DNA from: Synaphobranchus kaupii
Taxonomy: Eukaryota; Chordata; Actinopteri; Anguilliformes; Synaphobranchidae
Reading direction: 5' to 3'
Assembly (NCBI GenBank): GCA_029718625.1
Contig: CM056376.1
Location: forward strand, 79,359,386-79,423,385
Length of the DNA: 64,000 bases
Shown: positions 11,775 to 22,469 of the stretch, piece by piece
How positions within the stretch are numbered: the first letter of the stretch is position 1
Layout: each line of letters starts with the position of its first letter
Translations under genes and position numbers: made by a program
The notes under the pieces: generated by a model
Told to the model about the DNA's origin: nothing
What the model saw: only the letters and a program-made list of their open reading frames with translations
The model's database searches: none

Positions 11775-12580
11775 TCCCAGAGGTAAATACGGGACAACAG
11801 ACCGGAGGGGGGCTATAGGCGCTACATACACACACAGTCATTTAGTCAGTGTGTCAATCATGTTGTGGATTTCTCTTAGTCATCAATGAAGAAAAAATTA
11901 TTTTCTTACGACTCAGTGTTCGTCAGGTCAAAATCCGAATTTATTTGATAAAATAGGAAAGACTTGCTTGAATGCTCTAAACAGAGCACCAGAGAAGCTG
12001 GCTCACCGTCTCACCAGGCAACATTCAACACCAGGTTATATACTCCTCCCATACTCTCTCAGTACTTTTCCACTCACGCAGGGAGGTGTCCTTGATTCAC
12101 ATAATTCAGATGCTCTGGTCACTTGTCAGTTGACACCACCTTATCTCACAGAGGGGGAAAGTTAAGACAAATAATTTTCAAAAAAGAAATGTGGAAAAAT
12201 GTACTTAACTATTGTTTTTACACCATATATATGCATGTATACTGTAAGTACTAAAAATATATTCTTTAATACAAAGAGTGTTTAAATATCCATAAGTAGA
12301 CAGGTCAGATTAAAAGGAACACAGTAGCATGCATAGAAGTTAAGGTTATATTTTATCTAGTATATAAAACAAGAATAGGTTTTTATAATAATAAATGCAT
12401 GACTAACAGCTCAAAATATCAATGTGTGTGTTTTTGAGTATTCCATATGAGTTTATATGATTCAATGTGCTACAATTTACTCTCCATCCACCACACCATG
12501 TGCTGACATTCCAATCTAAAACAGAGACGTCCCCTGCTTGTCAAAGGTCTGTAGCTCAGAGGCCTGGAGCAGAGGTCATC
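11775..12580. other. Interior of outer hAT, no gene seen
   Basis: Between the left hAT end and the TTAA-type element. Several stops interrupt all frames; no recognisable repeat. Confidence 0.35.
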
Positions 12581-13658
12581 TAAAGACTTATTCGGACGGG
12601 ATAAGTTTTCAAGACAATGTCTGTAAAGTAATTATTACCACAGGACGTCTGTAATGTTAATGGCCGATTCAGACGGGATAAAGTATCTCCGTAATCAGCG
12701 TCTAGAATTACAGAGATGGGAGTGTCTACTCCATGTTGTCGTCACACCGAAAGTGTTCCCCAACGTTACACATCCTATCTTCACTGCAAACTGATTGCTT
12801 CTGGTAGAAAATCGCTGTCAGGGAGCAATTGAAAAGATGCAGGTGCCAAAAAAAAAAAAAAACTACGTGGAGACAATGTTGGCATAGCAAACATGTCCAC
12901 AAAAAGCGTGAGGAATATTGCATTACATCTCTTTATTAACGTTAGCTTGAAAAAAACTGTTAGGCCATAACATATAGGCTATGTAAGGCTATAGCTATAG
13001 GCTACAATAGCTTAATAATGCATGGCATTTATATAGCGCCTTTCTAGATACTCAAAGCGCTTTACAATGATGAGGGGGAAACTCGCCTCTACCACCACCA
13101 ATGTGTAGCACCCACCTGGGTGATGCAACGGCAGCCATTTTGCGCCAGTATGCTCACCACACATCAGCTGAGGTGGAGAGGGAGAGAATAATTTTTTTAG
13201 CCAATTAAACTGGGGGATGATTAGGTGGCAGATTGAATGAGCCTGGGTTGGGAGTTTAGCCAGGACACCGGGGAAACCCCTACTCTTTACGATAAGTGTC
13301 ATGGGATCTTTAATGACCACAGTGAGTCAGGACCTCGGTTTAACGTCTCATCCGAAAGACGGCATCTCCTACAGCACAGTGTCCCCATCACTGCACTGGG
13401 GCATTGGGGTTTATTTGACCAGAGGGAAGACTGCCCCCTACTGGCCCACCAACACCACTTCCACTACCACTTACCTAAAGCTGCCACAAGCGTTGCCCCA
13501 CTGTAGCCTACTTTTGAGCCTGTTTTTTTTTTTTTTTTTGCTCACTCGTCTTATTTAATGTAACGTTACATTAATTTAGAGGTTGGCTAATAGTTGTGGC
13601 TTGCACTTGGACCGAAGAGAGCACAACCAGAGTAAAACTTATCCTGTCTGAATAGGGC
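12581..13658. mobile_element. TTAA-type DNA element with CCTATTCAGAC ends
   Basis: The left sequence ACTTATTCGGACGGGATAAG (about 12586) and the right sequence CTTATCCTGTCTGAATAGGG (to about 13657) are inverted copies. The right end abuts TTAA (13659-13662); the left counterpart is degenerate (CTAA). A third GATTCAGACGGGATAAAG copy lies at about 12667. TTAA targets are used by piggyBac and Kolobok families; no transposase is present. The repeat at 13012-13510 lies inside. Confidence 0.5.
13012..13510 (+). repeat. Dispersed repeat with TATATAGCGCCTTTCTAGA start
   Basis: Begins TATATAGCGCCTTTCTAGA, followed by TCAAAGCGCTTTACA, and contains AACGTCTCATCCGAAAGACGG and CACTGGGGCATTGGGG. I recognise this as a widely dispersed sequence type in fish and some invertebrate genomes. 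A short degenerate relative of its first part (TATATAGCACTTTTC, CAAAGTGCTTTACA) is at about 44280. Open frames across it are not convincing genes. The class (SINE-like or DNA element) is unresolved. Confidence 0.55.
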
Positions 13659-13785
13659 TTAAGGAATGTAAACATAGCGTCTGTTTCTAAACAGTTGCTA
13701 AGGAGGAAAGGTGTCTCTAGATGTGTCTCTGGAATGTGGTACAGATGTCAGACAGAGAGAAACATGCTAGTTGGGGGTTGTTTTT

Positions 13786-14425
13786 GTACCCCCATCTGTA
13801 TCCTTATTTTGGTCAGGACAACTCATGTATTCAAATAACATGTTTAATTAATTAATGTGCTGCAAAAATATTTTGGTTTGGCGCTGAATGGATCCACTTT
13901 AGTACGACTCTGGAGCACGGACACCCCCCCTGCCACTAAACAGGAGATGACCATAAACCCCCTGTACCAAAGCAGATCCAAACAACAGGTGGAAGCTGGG
14001 GTGGCGGTGGGTGACAACAAATTTATTTTAACACAAACCGTAAGCAAACAAAGAGCAGTGCATCAGCGTTCAAGCAGAAGAGAGAACTGATTCTTGGCTT
14101 AAAAAGGGTGCTCCATTAGAGGTGTGTGCATGTGATTGGTTGAGTATGTGACGTGTGGTATGAGTGGTTGATTATGAGTATGAGCCGATCATGGTCGGCT
14201 ATAAGAGTTTCCTGACAGAACTTGCTATGCGCACGTAAAAATGTTTGCTTCGCTCATTTCGGTCAGGATAACTTGCGTATTCAAATAACATGTTTAATTA
14301 ATGAATGTGCTGCAATAATATTTTGGTTTGGCGCTGAATGGATTCGCTTTAGTACTACTCTGGAGCACAGGCATCCCCCCCGCTAAACAAGAGATGACTA
14401 TTAACCCCCAAAACAGCAGATCATT
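13786..14425 (+). repeat. Partial tandem array, 469-bp unit (P-Q-P')
   Basis: Segment P (13786-13975, containing ATTTTGGTTTGGCGCTGAAT) recurs at about 14255-14425. Segment Q (about 13976-14254, containing AGAGCAGTGCATCAGCGTTC) lies between them. Q recurs at 24215-24487. This reads as P-Q-P' here with the next Q displaced 9.8 kb to the right by later insertions. Confidence 0.7.
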
Positions 14426-14429
14426 CAGT

Positions 14430-14815
14430 GCCTAACCCTGCTATGTGCACAGCAGAGCGCCTGCTGTCTCCTGAAGATCAGGAAGATGATATCAATATCC
14501 CTCCAGCGCAGAGCTATAACATGGCTCAGATCTTGAATCAGACATTGGCCATACTAACATTATGTGACAGTTCACTATGTGTACAGCAGAGCACCTGCCA
14601 TCTCCTGAAGATCAGGAAGACCATATCGATATCCCTCCGACATGGAAATAGAACACGGCTGTCATCTTGGATCAGACATTGGCCATACTACACAATGTGA
14701 AGTCTAAGTAGGCTGTGTGGCTTATACTATCTAATGAGAAAAGCTATGTGTAACAACAGGGCACCTGTTGCTTCCTGACGATCAGGAAATCCTAAATCGA
14801 TATCCCCATTAACCA
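14430..14815 (+). repeat. Three degenerate tandem units of about 150 bp
   Basis: The motif CTATGTG(C/T)...CAGAGC(G/A)CCTG...TCCTGA(A/C)GATCAGGAA...ATATCCC appears three times, at about 14440, 14575 and 14745, with trailing GACATTGGCCATACTA in the first two. The third copy is the most diverged. Confidence 0.75.
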
Positions 14816-14879
14816 CTGCACGAGAAACCTAATGACAGCGGGATTGAAAAGGGACATACTATTTTTTAGTCACTACCCA

Positions 14880-15350
14880 GCAACCACCATATTTATTTAT
14901 TATTATTATCATATATTTTTAAGGAAGTAGCAAACGTCAACGGCACATAGATGATACAGCCGTTGACGGCATCGTTCATGATCAGAGGCTTATGAGGGGT
15001 CGTGGTCATAGCGACACTCATATTGGATGTAGGTAGCAAAAACCCCCCAAAACTGGCCAATACTCCACTCGCTTCAAGAGACGATGTGACGAAATGCAAT
15101 GCCATTGTATTCCTGGAATTTTCATGTGAATCTTGCGATTTGAAGCCAGGCTGCACCGTGGCTGTATGGAATACTATCAAAAGCGAGCTATAAGTGTCAA
15201 CTTGCCATTAGGATTTAACTACCATTACAATGCCTAGCCATTTGAATTATTTGCCATTAGAAATGGTTTGCCATTAGAATAAAGCAATAAGCCCAACATT
15301 GCATTATAAAGCAGAATAAACTTTGGCATAAGAAATTAACCCGGCGATCA
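14880..15350. other. Unassigned stretch between tandem arrays
   Basis: Contains overlapping short frames on both strands (about 14893-15193) that match nothing I recognise. Near 15210-15290 the motif TTGCCATTAGAA recurs loosely three or four times. Confidence 0.3.
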
Positions 15351-15351
15351 T

Positions 15352-15905
15352 ACCTGGATTATGGATCGGCCCAGTGGGGCCAGTACCCCAGGGCCTCGGA
15401 CTGCCAGGGGGCCTCCAAGCCTTAGGCCACGCGGTGCGAAGGAAGCCTGGCCGAAGGAAGTTGAACACCAGGGCCCTCAGTGCGCACAGTGCAAGCTGAC
15501 CACTAGGCCCCTGGGTGCTTATAGCGTGAGCTGACCACTACTGCCCCCTAGACCCCGCAGCGCTTACAATGTGAGGGCCCCTAGACCCCTTGGTGTTTAA
15601 AACGTAAGCTGACCACTAGGGCCCCTGGGCCCCTCAGCGCTTACAGTGTGAGGGCCCCCAGGCCCCTTGGTGTTAAAAGAGTGAGCTGACCACTAGGGCC
15701 CCTAGGCCCCTGAGGCTTAAAGCGTGATCTGACCACTAGGGCCCCTGGGCACCTCTGCACTTAAAGCATGAGCTGAACACTAGGGCCCCCGGGTCCCGCA
15801 GCACTTACAATGTGAGGCCCCTCAGTGCTTAAAGTGTGAGTTGACCACTAGGGCCCCCAGGCCCCTCAGTGCATACATCGAGCGTAACACCTGGGCCCAT
15901 TGGTA
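15352..15905 (+). repeat. GC-rich minisatellite, about 44-bp unit
   Basis: A strikingly GC-rich block in AT-rich surroundings. The unit of about 44 bp reads roughly CTGACCACTAGGGCCCCTGG, then CCCCTCAG and GCTTAAAGCGTGAG, in about eight to ten diverged copies between 15490 and 15890. It starts with a related but irregular GGCCCAGTGGGGCCAGTACC leader. No coding signal. Confidence 0.85.
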
Positions 15906-16308
15906 CATACAGTGCATGCTTAAAACGAGAGCCTCTCTGAGAGAGCTTCTGTACAACTGAGCCACTGGTTGGCACGCTACAATATGCTGTGACATGATAC
16001 AATATTCACCAACAAGTCAGTTCATTCTGCATAACAGGACAGTTTGAAGGGCGTCATATTATGGCAAGCCGCAAGCCATTCATTATTTGAACTAACTAGC
16101 TATTCCTTTATTTTAGCTAGCTGCCCATTTTCCCTAGCTAGCTGCCCATATTATTCAGCTTGTTAACAGAAATTAGCTATCTGCCTAAAACTCAGCTGTC
16201 TAACTAGTTAGGTGGCACACAACTTAACTAGTTAGTTAGGTGGCGGGTCGTCTGTGTGAAAGGGATATAAGATAAAAGGGTAGCTAGCTACAGTGGGTAC
16301 AATAAATG
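15906..16308. other. Spacer rich in TAGCTAGC motifs
   Basis: No gene. TAGCTAGC/AACTAGTTAG words are repeated, as also around 19490-19570 and 21830-21900. Ends at a TTAA that is the target of the next element. Confidence 0.4.
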
Positions 16309-16312
16309 TTAA

Positions 16313-17263
16313 AGGATAAGTTTGCTATTTTGGACCTTGGACCCTATTTGCGGTCTGTCTTCCATGAACCTGACACATTGAGTCCATATTTTCGCTGATC
16401 GGTCCAGTATTGTGCTAGCTACAGATTTCCTGTAGGCTCTCACTGGGCTACAATAGAAGTCAACGGGGCAATTAGAAATGTTATGGAAAAACAACGATAA
16501 ATGTGCTTTTATAGCTCAGTGTGTATTCTTACGGTCTCAGTATGCTCTCCTGTGAAATGTAGGCTATCGCAAACGCAAACCGAACGTTGAAACAACAGTT
16601 CCATTTGAAACAGAACTATTTCTCCGACCGCACTACCTCGCACTGTAAACTTCCGCAGTCTAGCTACGTTGTAGAGAGGCCGCTTGAAAAGCAGTTGATC
16701 ACAAATCCTGACCTCCCGTTGGAGTTTACTAGCTAGTAGCCTACAGCAGAACTATTTGTAACGCAGTGTTTGTAATCATCATTTGTAATAATTTACATTA
16801 ACTGCGCAACTTCAACCTCTCTCTCTTCTCTTGCTCTCTTATCATCCATCTCTTGTAGTTCCGTGTCCGTGTATTCTGGCTCAAATCTGTAGCCAGTAAC
16901 GTCAAAGTCAAAATCGAATTCTTCGTCTTCGTAATCATTATAGTCATCCATCATCCAAGTTTTTTTGTGGAAATTGTAGCCTACGTTGCTGCAGGTAAAC
17001 AAACGCAGAGCATACTGAGAATGGTAACAATACACCCTCAGCTTCCCGTCTCATTTATTGTACATGAAAGCACATTTATCGTTGTTTTTCCATAACATTT
17101 CTAATTGCCCCGTTGACTTCTATTGTAGCCCAGTGAGAGCCTACAGTAAATCTGTAGCTAGCTCAATACTGGACCGATCAGCGAAAATATGGACTCAATG
17201 TGTCAGGTTCATGGAAGACAGACCGCAAATAGGGTCCAAGGTCCAAAATAGCGAACTTATCCT
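16313..17263. mobile_element. TTAA element with about 200-bp terminal inverted repeats
   Basis: Flanked by TTAA on both sides (16309-16312 and 17264-17267). The arms 16313-16510 and 17070-17263 are inverted copies with few differences, starting AGGATAAGTT and containing TTTTGGACCTTGGACCCTAT. The 951-bp size and short central frame mark it as a non-autonomous or internally deleted element. TTAA target plus long TIRs fits the Kolobok/piggyBac range. Confidence 0.85.
16793..17035 (-). pseudogene. Acidic N-terminal ORF fragment of a fish TE protein
   Basis: An 80-codon minus-strand frame between the two long TIRs. Residues of about 30-47 are extremely acidic (DDYNDYEDEEFDFDFD), followed by a GYRFEPEYTDTEL motif and a charged tail. 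The FEPE-Y-T/S-E-E-L signature is one I associate with the N-terminus of fish proteins annotated as P2X7-receptor-like zinc-binding proteins, usually found in or next to DNA transposons. Only that N-terminal piece is here; the zinc-binding part is absent. It could be the remains of the second ORF of the parent element. Confidence 0.45.
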
Positions 17264-17267
17264 TTAA

Positions 17268-17594
17268 AACAGTGTAGGGGAAAACTAGTCAAATTGTTTT
17301 AATCAGTCTCATTTAATTTTAATTCCAGATCCCAGAATTTCTTTAATTTATTATAACCAAATGTCATGCAAACTCTTTATTAAACCAACGAGGGTCTATA
17401 GTCTTTACCTAATAGTTAAGACTAATAACACCAGTAATTTAATTTAAAGGATCAACATCAACATCAAGTTTTTGGAGTGAAATGGCTTGATTCAACACTT
17501 AAATAATATTAAGACGTGACCATCGGTACAATAAAACGACTGAGATAGAGCGCTTGGTGGAAAGACTAGAAGTTTCAACAATCAACTTCTGAAC
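17268..17594. other. Spacer before hAT transposase relic
   Basis: AT-rich, no coding frame; may be the 5' part of the transposase gene region, but nothing conserved is visible. Confidence 0.3.
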
Positions 17595-18658
17595 TGTATA
17601 TTGCCAAATGGGCAGAAGGTTTCTAGACAGTGGCTACTGTACTCACCCTCAACAGGTTGTGTGTACTGTTTTGCAAGCAAACTCTTCTCCAGTAAGCTTG
17701 GTGGCTTTAGTCAGGGGTTTAGTGACTGGAAGCACTCTGAAAGAATAGGGGAACACGAAAAGAGTGCAGAACACACATGCTTGCCTTGCACCAGCAGACA
17801 AAGGGCAGTGCTATAGATGCAGATCTCATGCAGCAACTTGATGGGGAACGTAAATACTGGAGGGACATTTTAAAAACAGTTGTAGCAGTGATCAAGATCT
17901 AGGGTGAAAGAGGACTTTTTAAGGGAGATTTGGGTCAACCCATAACGATAATTTCCTTGGCATCCTAGAATTGCGATCACAATTTGACACATTCTTAGCT
18001 GAACATATTAAAAAGTTTGGTGGAAAAGGAAGAGCCACAGTGTCCTCTTTGTCATCGACAATATATGAAGAACTCATTGAGCTAATGGGTCATAAAACTC
18101 GCCAAACAATAGCAAATGAGATTTGGGATGCCAAATATTTTTCAATAATTGTTGACTGAACCCCAGACCTGTCACATGTGGACCAATTGACGTTCACAGG
18201 GGCGTAGCCAGCCTAATAGAAGGGGTGGGTCTTTTTTCACAAAAAGTGGACCTTTTTATACTAAGCACAGGAATCTTAAGCAAGCGAGCCTTTGACCTAG
18301 TATGACTATTACACTATTAACCTTGGCAATTAGGTACTTTTTTAAAAACCTTGTCCAGCACTAAGTAGTTTCATTCATTTTCAATATCTGCTACATGATG
18401 TACATTTTCCCTGCTCTAAGAATGTCTTAAGTTAAATATGAAACATAACAAAATGAATACAGATACAAGAAAGACTTTCATACATATAGAACCTTTATTT
18501 TTGATCGCATTCAGTGCATTTCAGTGACAGGATTGTCTCCCCCTTATTCTAGTTATTAAAATAAGTGCAAATTTCAAAACCAAACACTGTCAAAAAAAGC
18601 AAAAACTATAAATAAAAAAAGACAGTACAATGATCCAATACTGCTTCAGGATTTTGTT

Positions 18659-21117
18659 TTAAAGGAGAACACTGTCAAACTTGAGTTTTCTTGGGCATGT
18701 CTTGGAGAATATTTCCACTGCTTTCTCCAGGTCCACCTTCATATTGTAATGCATGTGAATGAGAGCAAGCGATGACAGCCTCTCCTCTCCCATGCTTGTG
18801 CACAAGAAAGTGTTTAGTCTTCGAAGAGTGCTTCCTGTCCTCTCACACTCACAGGATGTAACAGGCAGAGTGCAGGCAATTTTGAGAAGCTTGTGAACAT
18901 TTGGATAGATCAGAGGGTCACACTTCTTGATTGCCTGGGCACATGAGGTTGGCCTTTCTTCCTGTGAGGTCTTTGCCCACTTATGTTTCCAGCTTCTAAG
19001 CTCCTGTTCTATTCGTTCTGGTGATGGCAGGTCATCTTTGTAGAATTCCGCTGCAGCAGAGACGTCTGCTCTAACACCTTTCTGGCACTGGATAGAGGGA
19101 ACTAGCCCAAGCAGGGCAGAGGAGGTCACTGATAGAAAGGAAAATCTGGCATCAAACTCTGTGATTTGGTCAAGAAGAGGAATGGCCATGTTTCGTCTGA
19201 AGTACTCTTCTACAGTTTCTGCAGGAGCACTTGCCCTGTGTATTTGTCTCCCAGTAACCCTGGGATGAATCCCAGCTTCTACATTGAGTATGTTTACATG
19301 CACAGCAATATCTGATTACTGGAAACGATCAGCTTACGTAAGAAATGTGATTACTCCAAAAGCCGCGTTTACATGATTCTCTCCATAATCGGCTCTGTGG
19401 AAAATGTAGCTACTAACTGCTTCCCGTTGTAAGGACAAAAATGATCCGCCTGTCCAAAATTTACATAAGTAGGCTATTATTATTATTATAGCTAGCTAGT
19501 AATTATTATAGCTAGTTATTTATAGCTAATTTCTACTAGTGGTTGATTTATATTATTGTACTAGCTAGCTTTACTGATCTCTAAATCTGGCCAATTTCCC
19601 GATAATTTCAGTTATTTAATGTGCTAGCCACAAACTAGCTAGTACAAACACAAGCACGTAACACTGAACAATATATTTTCACCGGTGAAATGCTAATTTA
19701 ATAATAAAATTCTGGAAGTGAGATGCTGAAGGAACCCCAGGCATAGCAAATGTTGACGGGTGGAATAATTTTGACGTTACACCGCCTCTTCTGCCTGACA
19801 TGCGTAGTTTTGAAAAGCCGAAAGAAACCAGAGAAAGGTGTTTACATGCCCCAAAAAATCGAAAGTTTGTTCAAAAAACCAGGGGTGTTAATTGGGTTTC
19901 GAAAACACGGATTATGACCTTACATTATCGGATAAAGGTGTTTACATGACCATTTCAGTAACCAGAGTATTGCCATAACTGGGTTCAGATCGGAGTATTC
20001 GTGTGCATGTAAACGTACCCATTGACTTCAGCAGAAAGTCAGACTGCTTGCTGGTAGATTCTGTGGAAGTCTTCATCAACTGTCTCACGCAGATGGATGT
20101 AGAAGCTCTTCACTTCATCAACCATATTGAATGCTTGAATTATATCAAGTGATGTGCTCTGCAGTTTAACAGTGATGCCTGAAAGGTGAGACAGGTACTG
20201 GCAGACAGTAAGGAAAGTGAGAATGAAACCAAAGTCTTGAATTCCAGACAAAAGTCCCATGGCCTCTGCTGTGTACTTTCCCTCCCATCCAGTGGTTACA
20301 TCTGTGCTGTACTCTCCAGTATGAAGTTTGAGGGCAATGACTTCCAGAGCTTTCACTATGAAGACAAAACCATTGTAGAAATGGCTATATGCATCATGCC
20401 TAGCAGCCCATCTTACACGACAGATGTCAATCAGTGGTTTCCTCTTCCCCACTTGCGGCACTTCCTTCTCCACAATCTCAGTCAGCAGATGTTCTCTTTT
20501 GGGGCTGTTGGTGAAAAACATGACTGTGGATTTCATCTTGTCAAGAGTATTCCGGACAGTGGGAAGGGAACAGGAGTGAGCAATGACTAGGTTAAGGCAG
20601 TGTCCATTGCAGTGCATGTAGACAGCCTTTGGTGCATCCCTCTTAATAAGAGCCTGGACTCCAACTCTGTCACTGCCCATCCTGTCACTTGTACTTGAAA
20701 ACAGCACAACAGACACAGAAGCCACCATCAAGTTTTGTGCTATACACCAACCAGGAGCCATACTTTTCAAGCCAACTGAATTTGAAAGCCCTGTTACATC
20801 CACCATGAAATGTTGTTGGGAAGATGTAGTTGTTTGTTGGTCTGTCGTGATGTTTCAGTAAATGGTATTTCTGACCATCCGACATGCATTGCACTGTGTG
20901 GTTGATCTCTGCTGGTGATTTTGTGGCCTGGATGTAAAACCCTAAATCACTGACCATTTCCTCACTTTGATTAGGTTTGGATGGCTGTGGTGGTGCACCT
21001 GAATGCATGTGGGAGTCTTCATCAATAAAGTCTGAATCTAGTGGGTCAAGAGGAGCTTGAGATTTCCCTGGGTGTTGAACTGATGGTCCCTCATCTCCAG
21101 AGTCTCCAGTGTCTGTG
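18659..21117 (-). pseudogene. hAT transposase of the inner element, disrupted
   Basis: Minus-strand zinc-finger hAT transposase relic. The N-terminal part (20685-21008 plus a few in-frame residues up to about 21117) has the TTF-type finger, with YHLLKHHDRPTNNYIFP and GGFCVCCAVF. It is joined abruptly at about 20690, out of frame, to DRVGVQALIKRDAPKAVY, so the middle of the catalytic core with its first acidic residue is deleted. 20039-20690 carries HCNGHCLNLV and the helical insertion region. After the MITE at 19286-20020, 18659-19285 carries the C-terminal dimerisation domain (LLKIACTLPVTSCECERTGS). A stop also follows YQQAV near 20039. The protein would be inactive. Confidence 0.87.
19286..20020. 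mobile_element. MITE with GTTTACATGCAC ends
   Basis: A 735-bp insert in the minus-strand hAT gene. Ends GAGTATGTTTACATGCAC (19286) and GTGCATGTAAACGTACCC (to 20020) are inverted repeats. ATT lies on both sides (19283-19285 and 20021-20023), a plausible 3-bp TSD of the PIF/Harbinger kind. Further mirrored words inside (TTTACATGA and GTTTACATGACC) suggest subterminal repeats. No ORF. Confidence 0.7.
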
Positions 21118-22196
21118 ATAATTTTTTCTCATGTTAATTTGGCCACATAATTATCTAGTGTTTTCATCCACCTTAGCCTCTGTTCTCTGATATTTCAAAC
21201 AATAATTCAATGAAAAATGTATACCTAGTCAAACTACTATGTGAGAACCTACCTAACAGTGTGTCTGGGGCTTGAAATACTCCTGGCTGTCCTTCTGGCT
21301 GACTGAAAGATTCTGTCTCATGTCTCAATTCTCCAGTGTCTGTAAATATTATTATCTGTTAAGTTAACTCATTGTATATGTTTATCTTAATCACAATCCT
21401 CATTATAAATGATATTCTCATTTATACAATTAGTTAAAATGTCTGGGGTGAATATGTATTGTTTAAAGATCAATTTACACTTTGCACACTGGATGACAGC
21501 CTTGCAATCCATATCATAGCTAGCTAGTTTAATGACACTGTGCTGTTAAACAATGTTAGTTTGGTATTTTTATGACACCTGTATCATTAATACGGTTGCA
21601 CTATAATAGCAAATGTTAGCTCAAAGCTTAGGTTAGTGCTAGCTAGATATTTGCTTGATAGCTCAACTCAGCACTGCCTTGCAAGCCAGTTGATGTGCCT
21701 ATGTCTAAGTTAGTCTAAGTACAGAATTGCTAGCTAACAATGTTAGTTTTAAAATTTGTAACTCTGCCTAAATAACCAAAACTCACATGATCCCAACTAA
21801 ATTGTAGCTACCTGACAACTGTAGCTAACTAATGTTAACTAGCTAGCTAGCACAATTGGATTTTTGGTAGCTACGTAGCTACTAGCTAGCTAAGCTACCT
21901 AGTACTACACTCGTTTTTTGCATATGGAGCTGCAAGGTAACCTGTCAGCAGCTAAAAACGTGAGGAACTAAGCAAATTGTAGTTGAAATACCTTGTCTCC
22001 TTGACTTTTCAAACAGCTGCTTTATATTTTGGGATAACGTTGCAGACCGCTTCAGTTTTCTTCTCTCCTGTTCTTTACGTCGTTGTGAAAACTGGCTGCT
22101 ATGAAATCATGTAACTTAGTCGCGCCTGACTCGTAACGTAGCCATAGCAACTGAATAAACTGATTCGTGACTGCTGCACATCCACTGCATGCTTTG
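21118..22196 (-). other. Upstream region of the inner hAT gene
   Basis: Non-coding, probably promoter, leader and intron sequence of the minus-strand hAT gene. A fragment around 21240-21345 (CCTGGCTGTCC...TCTCCAGTGTCTG) partly repeats the sequence near 21060-21120, hinting at a small exon duplication. TAGCTAGC words are frequent at 21830-21900. Confidence 0.35.
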
Positions 22197-22437
22197 GGAA
22201 ATTATTTTTAAATTATTATTATTTAGGATCACCAAATTATGGATAGGCTATTTCAGCCTTTAAAATATCATATGGTAGTGACTATGATCTTATGAAGTTA
22301 TTGAAGTAACTATATGGTTTATTTGAATTGCCTATTTATTTATTTTTTTACTTTTTGGACCTTTTCGTTTTTGGGGTAGGTCGAACGACCTACCCGACCC
22401 CCCCCCCTTGGCTACGCCCCTGGTTCATATTCCGGTT

Positions 22438-22469
22438 TTTTTGTTGTTGTTTTTTTTTTTTTTTTTTCC
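22438..22469. repeat. Poly-T tract splitting the hAT frame
   Basis: A T-rich run (TTGTTGTTG then about 18 T) lies between two copies of CCGG, inserted just after the right TSD of the inner hAT. It looks like replication-slippage expansion. Confidence 0.7.

Larger units (their letters stand above)
18197..22422 (-). mobile_element. hAT element inserted in another hAT's transposase
   Basis: Ends are CAGGGGCGTAGCCAG (18197) and GGCTACGCCCCTG (to 22422), a 13-bp inverted repeat. GTTCA flanks it exactly on both sides (18192-18196 and 22423-22427), a 5-bp TSD like the hAT families with 5-bp duplications. It interrupts the reading frame of the ZMYM-like relic, which continues in phase when the insert and one GTTCA are ignored. 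Its own transposase relic is on the minus strand (18659-21117), and a MITE (19286-20020) sits inside that. 4226 bp. Confidence 0.92.

Noticed and set aside
13012..13558. Frames of 85-102 codons on both strands
   Set aside because: They fall in a dispersed repeat and have no recognisable protein features.
20186..20590. 134-codon plus-strand frame
   Set aside because: Antisense shadow of the minus-strand hAT transposase.
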